A DNA stretch of 64,000 nt. Origin: Streptomyces albofaciens JCM 4342. GTDB lineage: Bacteria > Actinomycetota > Actinomycetes > Streptomycetales > Streptomycetaceae. Location: contig NZ_PDCM01000002.1 in the NCBI RefSeq assembly GCF_008634025.1, forward strand, positions 1,550,001 through 1,614,000, read 5' to 3'. Under the pieces are notes generated by a model. It saw only the letters and a program-made list of their open reading frames with translations, ran no database searches and was not told the origin of the DNA. Positions 1-9,222 of the stretch are shown in pieces. Every line of letters starts with the position of its first letter. The first letter of the stretch is position 1. The position numbers and the translations under genes are program-made.

Positions 1-10
1 GCTGCCCCGC

Positions 11-886
11 ATGGCGGCATCACTGGAGGAACTCGAGCAGCGCCTGTCCCACCTGCGCACCGAGCTGCGCGGTGCCGTGCGTGCACGGGACAAGGCCGAA
101 GCCGCGCGCATCCGTCGTGCACTGCGCGAGGCCGAGGCCGCATGGGAGCACGCCCTGGAGTCCGAGGCGGAGCCGGACGGCGAGGCCCTTCCGGTCGAGC
201 CCCCGGCCCCGCGAGCGTCGGCGACCGCAAGCGCACCACGCCGCAAGGAGCGCCCGACGCACGGCTCCATCCCGATCCGCGAACAAGTCCACCAGGCACT
301 CACCCTGCTGGGCGCCCCTGCCTCCCCGAAACTCATCTCCTCCACGTACGAGGCGTTTTTCACCGAGTCACTGGTCGCCACCAAACTCGCGTCCCTCCGT
401 CGCGACGAGGAGCGATCCTTCACGGCTCAGGGTTATGCCCGCCCGTACTACATCTGCGCAGCACTGACCCACGACCGCCTGGTCCCCGCACGCGGGCTCC
501 TGGCCCTGTCCACTTGGCCCGTGGAGCGACGGATCATAGGCCCGCTCAGCCCGCGCACCGACTTCCTCACCCACGCGACGGGAACCGCCGAGCAGATCCA
601 GCGACTCACCGCCGCGGGACATCCAGTCCCCGACGCGGCCTGGCGGGTGCTGCGCCGTTTCGCCCTCACGATCCCGGGCGCCTACGACGCCGCGGCCCCG
701 GAACCCGACCCTGCCCGCGTGATCGCGGCCGCGCACGCCGAAGCGGCCGTCCACCAGCAGGAGGACGACCAGCAGCGGCAAGCTGCCGCACAGCGCGCCC
801 GTACCCAACTCGGTGATGTACAGCAGCTGTTCGGTGCGGCACCGATGCGTGACGCACTGCGCGACGCGAGTGAATCCCTGCCCTGA
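11..886 (+). CDS. Winged-helix protein, first gene of helicase/nuclease cassette
   Basis: I do not recognise a named family for this 291-aa protein. Residues 3-50 are charged and heptad-like (many E, R and A), so probably a coiled coil. A Pro/Ala-rich linker follows to about residue 80. Residues 88-150 look like a winged helix-turn-helix, with a helix starting at REQVHQAL and a wing around SFTAQGY. The C-terminus is another charged helix. The gene runs in the same direction as the nuclease, middle protein and helicase that follow, with an 80-nt gap to the next start, so an adaptor or DNA-binding role in the same cassette is inferred. The start lies 10 nt inside the window, so a longer N-terminus upstream cannot be excluded. 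Confidence 0.6.
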   Translation: MAASLEELEQRLSHLRTELRGAVRARDKAEAARIRRALREAEAAWEHALESEAEPDGEALPVEPPAPRASATASAPRRKERPTHGSIPIREQVHQALTLLGAPASPKLISSTYEAFFTESLVATKLASLRRDEERSFTAQGYARPYYICAALTHDRLVPARGLLALSTWPVERRIIGPLSPRTDFLTHATGTAEQIQRLTAAGHPVPDAAWRVLRRFALTIPGAYDAAAPEPDPARVIAAAHAEAAVHQQEDDQQRQAAAQRARTQLGDVQQLFGAAPMRDALRDASESLP

Positions 887-966
887 CCCCCCTTCCCGAC
901 GGCGATGACGTCAGGCGCCTCGCACGCCGGTGATCTCCCGAAGACACGTTCCCCGAAGTAGAGACG

Positions 967-2085
967 ATGCCCTCGCAGCAGTCCGAACATCCCGACGACA
1001 GACTCGCACGGCTGCGCGGACCGCAGCCCCCTCAGCCGTACACCGCCCGCAAGATCACCGCCCTGACCGCCAACCCGGCCTGCGCCCGCCGGGCCGTGCT
1101 CGACGCCGCCGGGGTGGACAAGGCGCTGCTCGCCCAGCAGGTCGGATACGAGCCGCGCTTCGGCCAGTCACCCTTCGCCCTCGCCCGCGAACAGGCCTTT
1201 CACAGCCTCGTCAAGTGGGGCAGCTACGCCGAGCTCATCCGGCTGCTGCGCGAGCAGCTCTCCGTCCCCGTGGCGGAGGCCCATGTCACCGACCTCAACG
1301 AGGTAGGGGGCAACACGGCCCTGCACCTGCGCGAGCGGGAGACCCGCCGCCTTATCGCGCATGTGGCCTCCGGCCAGGACATACGGCTCATCCTCGACCG
1401 CCCCGTACTCACCCTCCAAGTCGCCGGTCGCACGGCGTACCTGGAGCCGGATGCGCTCACCCATCGCATCGAGGGTAAGTTCCACGTCGTCCTGATCCGC
1501 TCGTTCGCGGCGATCGACGGCCAGGCCAATCCGACCGCGGTCGCCGAGGCGGCCAAGCAGGCCGCGGTGTACGTCCTCGCGCTGCACCGCGCCTTCGAGA
1601 CGGCCAGTCTGCCCACCGAGCAGATATCCCACGAGTTCCTGCTCGTCTGTCCCAAAGACTTCTCCAACCGCCCCTACGGGCGCCTGATCGACCTTCGGCA
1701 GGAACTCGACGCCCTCCAATTCCAGCTCTCGCGGCTGCGGCGCGCAGAGGACCTCGCGGCCCAACTGCCCGGGACCGCCACCCTGGACACGGCCCGAAGC
1801 GCGGGCGAACTCTCCTCCTCCATAGAGGCCTTGGACGCGTCGTACACGCCTTCCTGTCTGTCCTTCTGCGAAATGGCGCGCTACTGCCGCGACGAGGCCG
1901 ACGGATGCGCCTCGCCGGCCCGCCTGGGCAGCGGCGTGCGCAACGACCTGCCGGGCATCGACTCCACCCGCACCGCGCTCGACTACCTGGACGGCGTCGC
2001 CGCCCCCGGAGAGGCCGAGGCGGAAGCCGTCGACCTGCTGCGCGCCGCCGCCCGGCTGCGCCGACTCCGCCGGAGGGCCGCATGA
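967..2085 (+). CDS. Cas4/RecB-like Fe-S PD-(D/E)XK nuclease family protein
   Basis: This 372-aa protein has the layout of Cas4/AddB-type Fe-S RecB nucleases. One N-terminal Cys (C39, in TANPACARR) pairs with a C-terminal cluster C297-x3-C301-x5-C307, with a further C314, which would hold a 4Fe-4S cluster. The nuclease core shows a Pro-Asp (D162 in YLEPDAL) and the family QxxxY motif (Q198 to Y202). The usual ExK is not clear: the strand at 174-179 reads VVLIRS, so the catalytic Glu/Lys may be lost or shifted. Known family members cut or resect DNA ends, often with a helicase. Its stop overlaps the next start (ATGA at 2082-2085), which indicates translational coupling. Cleavage activity is uncertain. 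Confidence 0.7.
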   Translation: MPSQQSEHPDDRLARLRGPQPPQPYTARKITALTANPACARRAVLDAAGVDKALLAQQVGYEPRFGQSPFALAREQAFHSLVKWGSYAELIRLLREQLSVPVAEAHVTDLNEVGGNTALHLRERETRRLIAHVASGQDIRLILDRPVLTLQVAGRTAYLEPDALTHRIEGKFHVVLIRSFAAIDGQANPTAVAEAAKQAAVYVLALHRAFETASLPTEQISHEFLLVCPKDFSNRPYGRLIDLRQELDALQFQLSRLRRAEDLAAQLPGTATLDTARSAGELSSSIEALDASYTPSCLSFCEMARYCRDEADGCASPARLGSGVRNDLPGIDSTRTALDYLDGVAAPGEAEAEAVDLLRAAARLRRLRRRAA

Positions 2086-3593
2086 GCGTCTTGTCCACCG
2101 TCGCGACGATCACGGCGTCCCACACCGGCCGCGCCGAACCTCTGACGACCGTCCGCCACCAGCACCTGGACGAGCAACCGTTCGTCCTGGTGCCGCTCAC
2201 CCTCGCCGGCGAGGCGTGCGCGCCCTTGGCCGCGCTCGCGGGTACGGACCCCGAACGCCCGATGCTCCTCACTGTCCGCCAGCCTCGCAACCGCGCCGAA
2301 CGCTTCCGCTTCGCCGAGCGCCTCGCCACCCTTCTCCTCGCGTACATCGACGGGTGCCGAACGGAGACGGAGCCCTACACCGTCGGCCGCGGCAAGGAAA
2401 AGGAGGAACGCCTGCGCTTCCAGCGGGCCCCGCAGCTCCTCGTCCCGAACGGCGAGGGCATCGCCTACGTGCGCCTGCTCGGCCGGCTGACCAGACTGCG
2501 CGCAACCGAGGGTCCATACGCGGTCGACCCGTCCGTGCCGGCTCTCGGTAAGTGGCTGACCTGGTTCGCGGACCTGGCCGAGTTCCCGAACTCCGGTGCG
2601 CTCCTCGCGATGACCCGGCTGCTCGCCGCCAACTGGGCCACAGGCCAGAGTTCTTCCGAGGACTCCCACCTCGCGTCCCTGTTCGCCTGGATCGATCCTC
2701 CGGAGGACAGTGACGGCGCGCGGGCGGCACGGGAAGCGGAGGACCCCGCCGTGTGGCCGCCGGCCGGTCCGTCCACGGACCCGGTCTTCGACCGCACCCT
2801 GCACGCGTTGATGACGCGCTACGACGATGCGTCCGACGACCGCGGACGCGAGGCGGTCGGCCGCCAGATCGACCATGAGCTGAGTGGCCAGATGCTGCCC
2901 ACCTGGCGGCTGATGTGGCGCGGAGTGGAGCTGCTGCGCGAGCTGCCGGAGGGCGCCCACGTTCCCGGCCGCTGGGACCTCGACCGGCGCTGGTTCTCCG
3001 AGTACGTCGAGTACCTGGACGCCGACGGCCGCCCGCAGGCCCGCCGCGACCAGGCCGTCCGAGCCGCCCGCCGCCTGGCCCGGCTGGAGGACGCGGTCAC
3101 CCGCTTCGAGGCGGAGCGCGCGTTCGACGACCCCCTGGTGATGGCGGAGTACGAGCTGACCGGCGAGGCGTTCACGGGTACGGTCACGGCCCGGGACGAG
3201 GACCGCTTCATCCCGGGCGACCGTCCTGGTTCCCAGGTGTGGCGTCCGACGATCGTCCTCCGCACCGACACCCGCGTCGGCCTCGCGGTAGGCACGGAGG
3301 TGAAGTCGCCCGCCCGCCCCGGCCAGGAAGCTCGCATTCTCGAAGTCAGGCAGGAGGACGGTGCCGGTCACACCGTGGTGCTCCAGCTCAAGGGCGGCTT
3401 CGCGAGGAAGCGCACACCACCGGCACCGCCCGGAACCCTCGCGGAGACCGGCGAAGAGCTGACGTACACCACGCTCAACCCCACGGCCATGCCGTCCGTC
3501 CTGCCCGACGAGGAAAACACCCCCTGGACCCACGGTGGTCCGCCCCAGCCGTACGAGCCCACCGACGAGGACGCAGAGGAGACCTGGGAGTGA
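2082..3593 (+). CDS. Unknown protein between Fe-S nuclease and SF1 helicase; C-terminal beta-barrel-like segment
   Basis: This 503-aa protein starts at the ATG in the ATGA overlap with the nuclease gene; an upstream in-frame start at 1905 would lie deep inside that gene. I recognise no named family. The first 350 residues are mostly helical, with long Arg/Glu-rich helices near 290-370 that could form a stalk. Residues about 365-450 are beta-rich with alternating hydrophobic strands (for example RPTIVLRTDTRVGLAVG), like the OB/SH3-like 1B barrel and stalk that Upf1/Dna2-type helicases carry as insertions. The last 60 residues are acidic and Pro-rich. Its end overlaps the helicase start by GTGA. 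My inference is that it supplies the accessory DNA-binding part of a helicase-nuclease complex. Confidence 0.55.
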   Translation: MSVLSTVATITASHTGRAEPLTTVRHQHLDEQPFVLVPLTLAGEACAPLAALAGTDPERPMLLTVRQPRNRAERFRFAERLATLLLAYIDGCRTETEPYTVGRGKEKEERLRFQRAPQLLVPNGEGIAYVRLLGRLTRLRATEGPYAVDPSVPALGKWLTWFADLAEFPNSGALLAMTRLLAANWATGQSSSEDSHLASLFAWIDPPEDSDGARAAREAEDPAVWPPAGPSTDPVFDRTLHALMTRYDDASDDRGREAVGRQIDHELSGQMLPTWRLMWRGVELLRELPEGAHVPGRWDLDRRWFSEYVEYLDADGRPQARRDQAVRAARRLARLEDAVTRFEAERAFDDPLVMAEYELTGEAFTGTVTARDEDRFIPGDRPGSQVWRPTIVLRTDTRVGLAVGTEVKSPARPGQEARILEVRQEDGAGHTVVLQLKGGFARKRTPPAPPGTLAETGEELTYTTLNPTAMPSVLPDEENTPWTHGGPPQPYEPTDEDAEETWE

Positions 3594-4954
3594 CCGCCCT
3601 CCTTCCTGACACCGGGGAGCCGGAAGCCCTCACCCCCGGCGAACGCGCGGACCGGGCGGTCGCAGGGATTCTCGCCAGCCTCGACACCGCGCCCGGCCGG
3701 GGTGTCGTGGTGGACTCACCACCCGGAGCCGGAAAGTCCACGCTGGTGGTGAAAGCCACCGGACACCTGACGTCCGCAGGCCACCAGCTCATGATCGTCG
3801 CGCAGACCAACGAACAGGTCGACGACCTGGTGGACCGCATCGCGCGGGAGCATCCCGGCCTGGCTCTCGGCCGCCTCCACGCCGGCGGCCACCTCCTCCC
3901 GCCCCGTGTCACCCGGCATGCCAACGTCACCGGGAGCAGCCAGGCGGCGGACCTGCGCGACCTGCCCGTCGTGGTGTCCACCGCGAAGAAATGGTCGTTC
4001 GTCACGCCGGAAAAGTGCGCCCCTTGGCGGTGGGCCATCGTCGACGAGGCGTACCAGATGCGCTCGGACGGGCTCCTGGCGACGGCCCCGCTGTTCGCCC
4101 AGGACGACTCGCAGGTTCTCTTCGTCGGCGACCCCGGTCAGCTCGACCCCTTCGCCACCGTGGAATCCGACCGTTGGCACGGCCTGACCTGGGACCCCCT
4201 GCGCAACGCGGTCGACGTCACCCTCGCCCACAACCCCGACCTCGTACGCCACCAGCTCCCGGTCTCCTGGCGCCTACCGGAGACGGCGGCGCCCCTGGTC
4301 GAGCAGGCCTTCTACCCCTTTTACCAGTTCGTCCCCGGCACGACGGCACCGGAGCGAGTACTGTCGTACGGCAGCTTGCCCCACGGCTCGGGCCCACTGG
4401 ACGACGTCCTCGCCCGGGCCGCCGACTCCGGCTGGGGCCACCTGGAACTCACCGCCCGCCACACCCTCGACGAGGACCCGGAGGTGGCGGATGCCCTCGC
4501 GGCGACGGCGGCCCGGCTGCTGGAGCGCGGTGCGCTGGTCAACGGGGAGCCCCTGACCGCGGACCGCATCGCGATCGGCACGGCACGCACCGTGCAGGCG
4601 GACGCGGTCCGCTCCCGCCTCGCCGCCTGCGGCCTGACCGGCATCACGGTGGACACCGCCAACCGCCTCCAAGGCCGCGAGTTCGACGTCACCCTCGTCT
4701 GGCACCCCCTCTCCGGCCGCCAGGACGCCTCCGCCTTCCACCTGGAGACGGGCCGCCTGTGCGTCCTGCTGTCCCGACACCGCTTCGCCTGCATCGTGGT
4801 AGCCCGCGCCGGCATCCGCGACCTGCTGGACCGGCACCCGCGGAGCAATCCTGTGTACCTGGATGTGCCGCCTAAGTTCCCTGACGGGTGGCGAGCGCAT
4901 CAGGTGGTCATGGGGTGGCTGGAGCGGGGGGAGCACCGGGTGCGAGCGGCGTGA
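3590..4954 (+). CDS. SF1 (Upf1/Dna2-like) AAA helicase
   Basis: A 454-aa superfamily-1 helicase. Motif I is PPGAGKST at 44-51, motif II is the VDEA at about 151-154, motif III is GDPGQLDPF from 180, motif V is the QGREFD near 360, and motif VI is the LLSRHRF near 393. The sequence pattern is that of the AAA_11/AAA_12 (Upf1, Dna2, Ighmbp2) group. It is compact, without the large 1B/stalk insertion usual in that group. The GTG start at 3590 overlaps the preceding stop (GTGA) with a GGAG-type ribosome site just upstream, so it is the last gene of a coupled operon. Proposed role: ATP-driven translocation on DNA for the linked Fe-S nuclease. The substrate is unknown. Confidence 0.8.
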   Translation: MTALLPDTGEPEALTPGERADRAVAGILASLDTAPGRGVVVDSPPGAGKSTLVVKATGHLTSAGHQLMIVAQTNEQVDDLVDRIAREHPGLALGRLHAGGHLLPPRVTRHANVTGSSQAADLRDLPVVVSTAKKWSFVTPEKCAPWRWAIVDEAYQMRSDGLLATAPLFAQDDSQVLFVGDPGQLDPFATVESDRWHGLTWDPLRNAVDVTLAHNPDLVRHQLPVSWRLPETAAPLVEQAFYPFYQFVPGTTAPERVLSYGSLPHGSGPLDDVLARAADSGWGHLELTARHTLDEDPEVADALAATAARLLERGALVNGEPLTADRIAIGTARTVQADAVRSRLAACGLTGITVDTANRLQGREFDVTLVWHPLSGRQDASAFHLETGRLCVLLSRHRFACIVVARAGIRDLLDRHPRSNPVYLDVPPKFPDGWRAHQVVMGWLERGEHRVRAA

Positions 4955-5033
4955 TCACGCACGAATGGAGTGTCAATGGCACTGGCAGGATGTACGGTCC
5001 ACGCAGATGTGGCGTGAGGGGGATATCTAGAGC

Positions 5034-5171
5034 ATGGCCGCAGTGATCGAGAACCCGATCATCAATTCGCCGTACACCAAGCCGGCCTGGCACTGGGAAC
5101 TGGGCGGGCCAGGGCAGCCGACAGGGGAACTGCTTCCAGGGTCGCCACCTGATCCAGGCCCCTGTCGATAA
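5034..5171 (+). pseudogene. N-terminal remnant of a type III-like restriction endonuclease (BPTD_3080-like)
   Basis: A 45-codon reading frame that starts at ATG 5034 and stops at TAA 5169-5171. It begins MAAVIENPIINSPYTKPAWH. From memory of the family, this strongly resembles the conserved N-terminus of BPTD_3080-family DEAD-box restriction endonucleases (IENPI-NSP-y--P-rHw---- followed by a tGE/tgEi strand). The continuation expected after that strand is lost. A +1 frame continues a little further (GRHLIQAP). It lies in the 279-bp gap between the helicase cassette and the SNF2 helicase. It is most simply the start of an older restriction gene left by replacement. A genuine small protein is the alternative. 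Confidence 0.5.
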
Positions 5172-5233
5172 TCGGTCGCCCGGTGTGACCTGCGCCAGTA
5201 AATCCACGTCCGCACCCCGGAGGTTCCGCTTTC

Positions 5234-8200
5234 ATGGTCCCCAGCGACACGGGCCGCACGATCGACCGGTTGCGCAAGCATCTGACCGGCGCCACGCGCC
5301 TGGACTCGCTGACTGAGTCGTTCTCCGTATTCGTCTACGAGGCACTCCAGGAGGAGTTGGCCGATGTCGACCTGCGCCTGCTCCTGCACGGCGACAGTCT
5401 CGATGACTTGGCCCTGAACGGCCTTCGGGAGGAGAATCTCCATCGCGCCCGGCTGGATCAGCACCGCGTCGCCCGCGCGTTCCTGAAGTGGGCCGAAGAA
5501 CATCTTCAGGCGAGGGCGCTCAAGCGGCGCACGCGCGGTACCTGGACGAGCGTCGACGGGCCGTTCCCTTATGTCGTCGACGGCGCGGGCCTTGAGGCCG
5601 AGAGCCTCGGCCTGGTGGCGTCCCAGGACCTGTACTTCCCTCTGGAAACGACGGAAGCGGACAAGGTGGCGCAGGCCGTGGTCCGCTTCGAGCGGATGTG
5701 GCACGACGACGGCACCAGCAGTACCATCCAGCAGGAGTTCCTCAACGCCGCCCGAACCCTCTTCATGGACAGGGCACCCGAGTCCATCTACCTGCGCATC
5801 CTGACGTCCCTGTTCAAGGACTTCGTCGAGGAGGCCGGCGAGGAGACCGCTGAGCGAGGCAGAACGGGCTTCTACGACTCCGTCGTGTGGAAGAAGCTCT
5901 ACAAGTTCCAGCGTGACGGCGTGCTCGGCGCGATCGAGAAGCTTGAACGCCATAACGGCTGCATCATCGCCGACAGTGTGGGCCTGGGGAAGACCTTCGA
6001 GGCCCTCGCCGTCATCAAGTACTACGAGCTGCGCAATGACCGCGTTCTCGTCCTGGCGCCCAAGCGGCTGCGGGAGAATTGGACCATCTACCGCGGCAAC
6101 GACAGGCGGAATCCGCTGGCTGCGGACCGCTTCCATTATGACGTCCTCAACCACACCGATCTAAGCCGGACCGGCGGGCTGTCGGGGGACATCGACCTGG
6201 CGAACGTCAACTGGGGCAACTACGACCTCGTCGTGATCGACGAGTCTCACAACTTCCGTAACAACCCTCAGGTCAAGGGACGAACGACCCGATACGAGCG
6301 CCTCATGGACGAGGTCTTCAGGTCTGGAGTGAGGACCAAAGTCCTCATGCTCAGTGCAACGCCCGTGAATACACGCTTGGCTGACCTGAAGAACCAGGTT
6401 CTGTTCGCCACCGAGGGAGACGACCAGGCACTGGCTTCGGACGGGATCAGAAGTATCGAGACCACACTGAACAAGGCACAAAGGCACTTCAACGAGTGGC
6501 AGCGACTCCCTGCGGCCACTCGGAGTACGAAGTCCCTGGTCGGCACGCTCGGCATGGATTACATTCGACTGCTGGACCTGGTCACGATCGCCCGCTCCCG
6601 GAAGCACATCGAGAAGTATTACGGCACCAAGGACGTCGGAAGGTTCCCCGCCCGCCTGGCTCCCGTTAACCTCACCCCGCCCATCGACACGGCCGACATG
6701 ATGATCCCGCTGGAGGAGATCAACCGGTCGATCCTGCGTCTGAATCTGGCCGCCTACAAGCCCACCTCCTACGTCAGCGCCAAGCACGAGAGCAAGTACG
6801 CGGCCCTGTACGACCAGAGGGTGCGCACTGGCGGCCGACGCGTGTGGCGGCAGACCGACCGTGAGAACAACGTGGTCCACCTGCTGCGAGTGGGTCTGCT
6901 AAAGCGCTTGGAGTCCTCGGTCAACTCCCTGGGCAAGACGCTCGGCAAGATCCTGGCCACCGTGGAGGGCGCGATCGCCAGCATCGACGCCTACGAGGCG
7001 ACCGGGGCCGAAGGAACGTCCATTGACAGTTTCGCCGACCTGGAGAAGATCGACCTGGACGACCCGCAGTTCGAGGACACCGTCGGCGGCAGCGTCAAGG
7101 TCTTCCTCGCTGACATCGACCGGGTGCGGTGGCGGCAGGAACTCGAGCACGACCGGGACACCGTGGCCAGCCTGCTCGTCGAGGTGACGGCGGTCGACGC
7201 CGACCGCGACGCCAAACTGGCCGAACTCAAACGGTTCCTGCGCGACAAGGTCCAGCACCCCACCAACGACGGCAACCGCAAGGTACTGGTGTTCACCGCT
7301 TTCAGCGACACGGCCGAGTACCTCTACGAGCATGTGGCCCGCTGGGCTCGTGACGAACTGGGTGTGCACGTGGCCCTGGTCACGGGGCAGAGCACCCGGA
7401 GCACCCTCCCGATGAAGCGCGTCCATATGGTCGACGTCCTCACCGCGTTCTCACCGCGCTCCAAGGACGGCGATCCGGACGACCCGCAGATCGACATCGT
7501 GATCGCCACCGACACCATTTCCGAGGGCCAGAACCTCCAGGACTGCGACACGGTGATCAACTACGACATCCACTGGAACCCGGTGCGCATCGTCCAGCGT
7601 TTCGGTCGCGTCGACCGCCTCGGTACCACCAACACGAGTGTTCAACTGGTCAACTTCTGGCCCAACATAGACCTGGACGCCTACATCAACCTCGAGGCGC
7701 GCGTGTCCAGCCGTATGACCCTGCTGGATGTCTCCGCGACCGGTGAGGAGAACGTCCTGGACGTCACGTCCGGCGACATGAACGACCTCGACTACCGGCG
7801 CAAGCAACTGCAGCAGATGCAGCAGGCCGCTCCCACCATGGAGGACCTCGCCGGCGGTCTGAGCATCACCGACCTGACGCTCTCCGACTTCCGCATGGAC
7901 GCCGCGGCTCGTGCGCGTGACGAGCTTCAGGAGATCGCCGGGTGGCCCCTGGCCCTGTTTGGCGTCTCCCGCTTCGACAAGGCCCTCGCCGACGACGGGC
8001 TCGCTCCTGGTGCGGTCTTCCTCCTGCGTGTGCGGGACGACGCGTTCGCTTTCTCCGAGGGGTACCCGCTGGCGCCGTACGTGCTGGCCTACGTGACCGA
8101 CGACGGCAGCCTCGCCCACGAGATCGAGGAACCCAAGCTGGCCCTCGACGTCCTGCGCCACCACTGCCTGGGCATTACCGAACCCGACGCCGCCATTCTG

Positions 8201-8410
8201 GCGGAGTTCGACCGGATGACCAGGTCGGGCAGGTCCATGAAGCACTACCGCGACCTCTTGGACGTGGCGGTCCGCGCCGCCTCAGGAAAGGCCGAAGAAA
8301 GCATGGTGGCCTCTCTCTTCTCGGCAGGCCCCTCACTACTGGGAACGGAGGCCGCCGCGCCCGGCCTGGAAGCCGTAGATTTGATCGCATGGCTGGCGGT
8401 GCTGCCGTGA
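5234..8410 (+). CDS. SNF2/DEAD-like helicase of extended type III R-M locus
   Basis: A 1058-aa superfamily-2 helicase. The RecA-like core begins with an SVGLGKT Walker A near residue 245. It continues with a DESHN motif II near 335, LSATPVN motif III near 372, and a C-terminal helicase lobe with ATDTISEGQNLQ and QRFGRVDRLG near 757-796. This is the SNF2-like group common in prokaryotic defence loci. The N-terminal 220 residues are helical and not recognisable to me. A GGAGG site lies about 12 nt before ATG 5234. The end overlaps the DUF4391 gene by GTGA. Helicase, DUF4391, Mod and Res together form a recurrent neighbourhood, so it is inferred to act with the type III enzymes. Its own reaction is unknown. 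Confidence 0.85.
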   Translation: MVPSDTGRTIDRLRKHLTGATRLDSLTESFSVFVYEALQEELADVDLRLLLHGDSLDDLALNGLREENLHRARLDQHRVARAFLKWAEEHLQARALKRRTRGTWTSVDGPFPYVVDGAGLEAESLGLVASQDLYFPLETTEADKVAQAVVRFERMWHDDGTSSTIQQEFLNAARTLFMDRAPESIYLRILTSLFKDFVEEAGEETAERGRTGFYDSVVWKKLYKFQRDGVLGAIEKLERHNGCIIADSVGLGKTFEALAVIKYYELRNDRVLVLAPKRLRENWTIYRGNDRRNPLAADRFHYDVLNHTDLSRTGGLSGDIDLANVNWGNYDLVVIDESHNFRNNPQVKGRTTRYERLMDEVFRSGVRTKVLMLSATPVNTRLADLKNQVLFATEGDDQALASDGIRSIETTLNKAQRHFNEWQRLPAATRSTKSLVGTLGMDYIRLLDLVTIARSRKHIEKYYGTKDVGRFPARLAPVNLTPPIDTADMMIPLEEINRSILRLNLAAYKPTSYVSAKHESKYAALYDQRVRTGGRRVWRQTDRENNVVHLLRVGLLKRLESSVNSLGKTLGKILATVEGAIASIDAYEATGAEGTSIDSFADLEKIDLDDPQFEDTVGGSVKVFLADIDRVRWRQELEHDRDTVASLLVEVTAVDADRDAKLAELKRFLRDKVQHPTNDGNRKVLVFTAFSDTAEYLYEHVARWARDELGVHVALVTGQSTRSTLPMKRVHMVDVLTAFSPRSKDGDPDDPQIDIVIATDTISEGQNLQDCDTVINYDIHWNPVRIVQRFGRVDRLGTTNTSVQLVNFWPNIDLDAYINLEARVSSRMTLLDVSATGEENVLDVTSGDMNDLDYRRKQLQQMQQAAPTMEDLAGGLSITDLTLSDFRMDAAARARDELQEIAGWPLALFGVSRFDKALADDGLAPGAVFLLRVRDDAFAFSEGYPLAPYVLAYVTDDGSLAHEIEEPKLALDVLRHHCLGITEPDAAILAEFDRMTRSGRSMKHYRDLLDVAVRAASGKAEESMVASLFSAGPSLLGTEAAAPGLEAVDLIAWLAVLP

Positions 8411-9177
8411 GTGACATTCCCCACGAGTACGCCGGTGCCGACCTGCTGGCTCTGCCCGAGAAGGCCCGGCAGCAGCAGCGTGTCGCGAAGAAGATGCTCG
8501 CCGCCCAGTTCGAGGATCAGACCCCCGCCGACGCCCGGCTACTGACCAAGGCGGTGGCCTCGGCGAACCTGGTCGGCATTTTACGCCCGGAGACCATACA
8601 GGTGCCCCGGTACCAGGACGGCGAGCGTACTGTCGTCGACGTCCCTGTCCTCGAGGCTTTCCTGGCCGACAGGACCTCGGCATCCGACAGGACTCGCGTG
8701 GCCGAACTCGTCCATCGCAGCATGGCCAAGCCGGTGGTGCTGTTCGCGCACATGCCCGACGGCATCACGGTCCTCTCGCTGGCGCTCAGCCATGTGAGCC
8801 GCACAGACCCCACCAGGTCGACCTCCGTAATAGACGCGCACGTCATGGTGCCGACCAAAGGTATCGAACCGGGCGCCCTCCACCTCGACCGGGTGGACCG
8901 CACGGACATGTGGGCGCTGTACCGCGACCTCGTGCGGACCGCAGCCGCTGACGGCCGCCCTGCCGGCACTGCCCTGCGGGCGGCGGACGCGGTCGCGCTA
9001 CGCCGACGGTTGACCGACCTGGAGAGCGAACTGATCACGGTCGTGCGGGACGCGAAACGCGCGAGGAATCAGCAGCAGCGCATCGATCTGAATATGGCGG
9101 CTCGGACGCTGCGTACACAGATCGGTCATGTCAGAGGCACCCTATACAGTGCCGACGGCGACCATGACACCGCCTGA
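8407..9177 (+). CDS. DUF4391 domain-containing protein
   Basis: A 256-aa protein that I place in DUF4391, a family found beside SNF2 helicases and type III methylases in defence islands. The pattern fits: an N-terminal helical segment (residues 8-40), a central beta-rich domain with KPVVLFAHMPDG and a following strand, and a C-terminal helical region (190-240) likely to be coiled coil. No catalytic motif is visible. The GTG start at 8407 overlaps the helicase stop (GTGA); an in-frame ATG at 8389 would add six residues and is the alternative. A 45-nt gap separates it from mod. Function is unknown; the context suggests an accessory subunit of the helicase or of the Mod/Res pair. Confidence 0.75.
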   Translation: MSDIPHEYAGADLLALPEKARQQQRVAKKMLAAQFEDQTPADARLLTKAVASANLVGILRPETIQVPRYQDGERTVVDVPVLEAFLADRTSASDRTRVAELVHRSMAKPVVLFAHMPDGITVLSLALSHVSRTDPTRSTSVIDAHVMVPTKGIEPGALHLDRVDRTDMWALYRDLVRTAAADGRPAGTALRAADAVALRRRLTDLESELITVVRDAKRARNQQQRIDLNMAARTLRTQIGHVRGTLYSADGDHDTA

Positions 9178-9222
9178 ACAGCTTGCAAATCATCACCTAA
9201 GCACACAAGGAAGACATCACCC

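Noticed and set aside
967..4954. A CRISPR-associated role for the Cas4-like protein
   Set aside because: No Cas1, Cas2 or array is visible, and the partner is an SF1 helicase. A resection-type role fits better.
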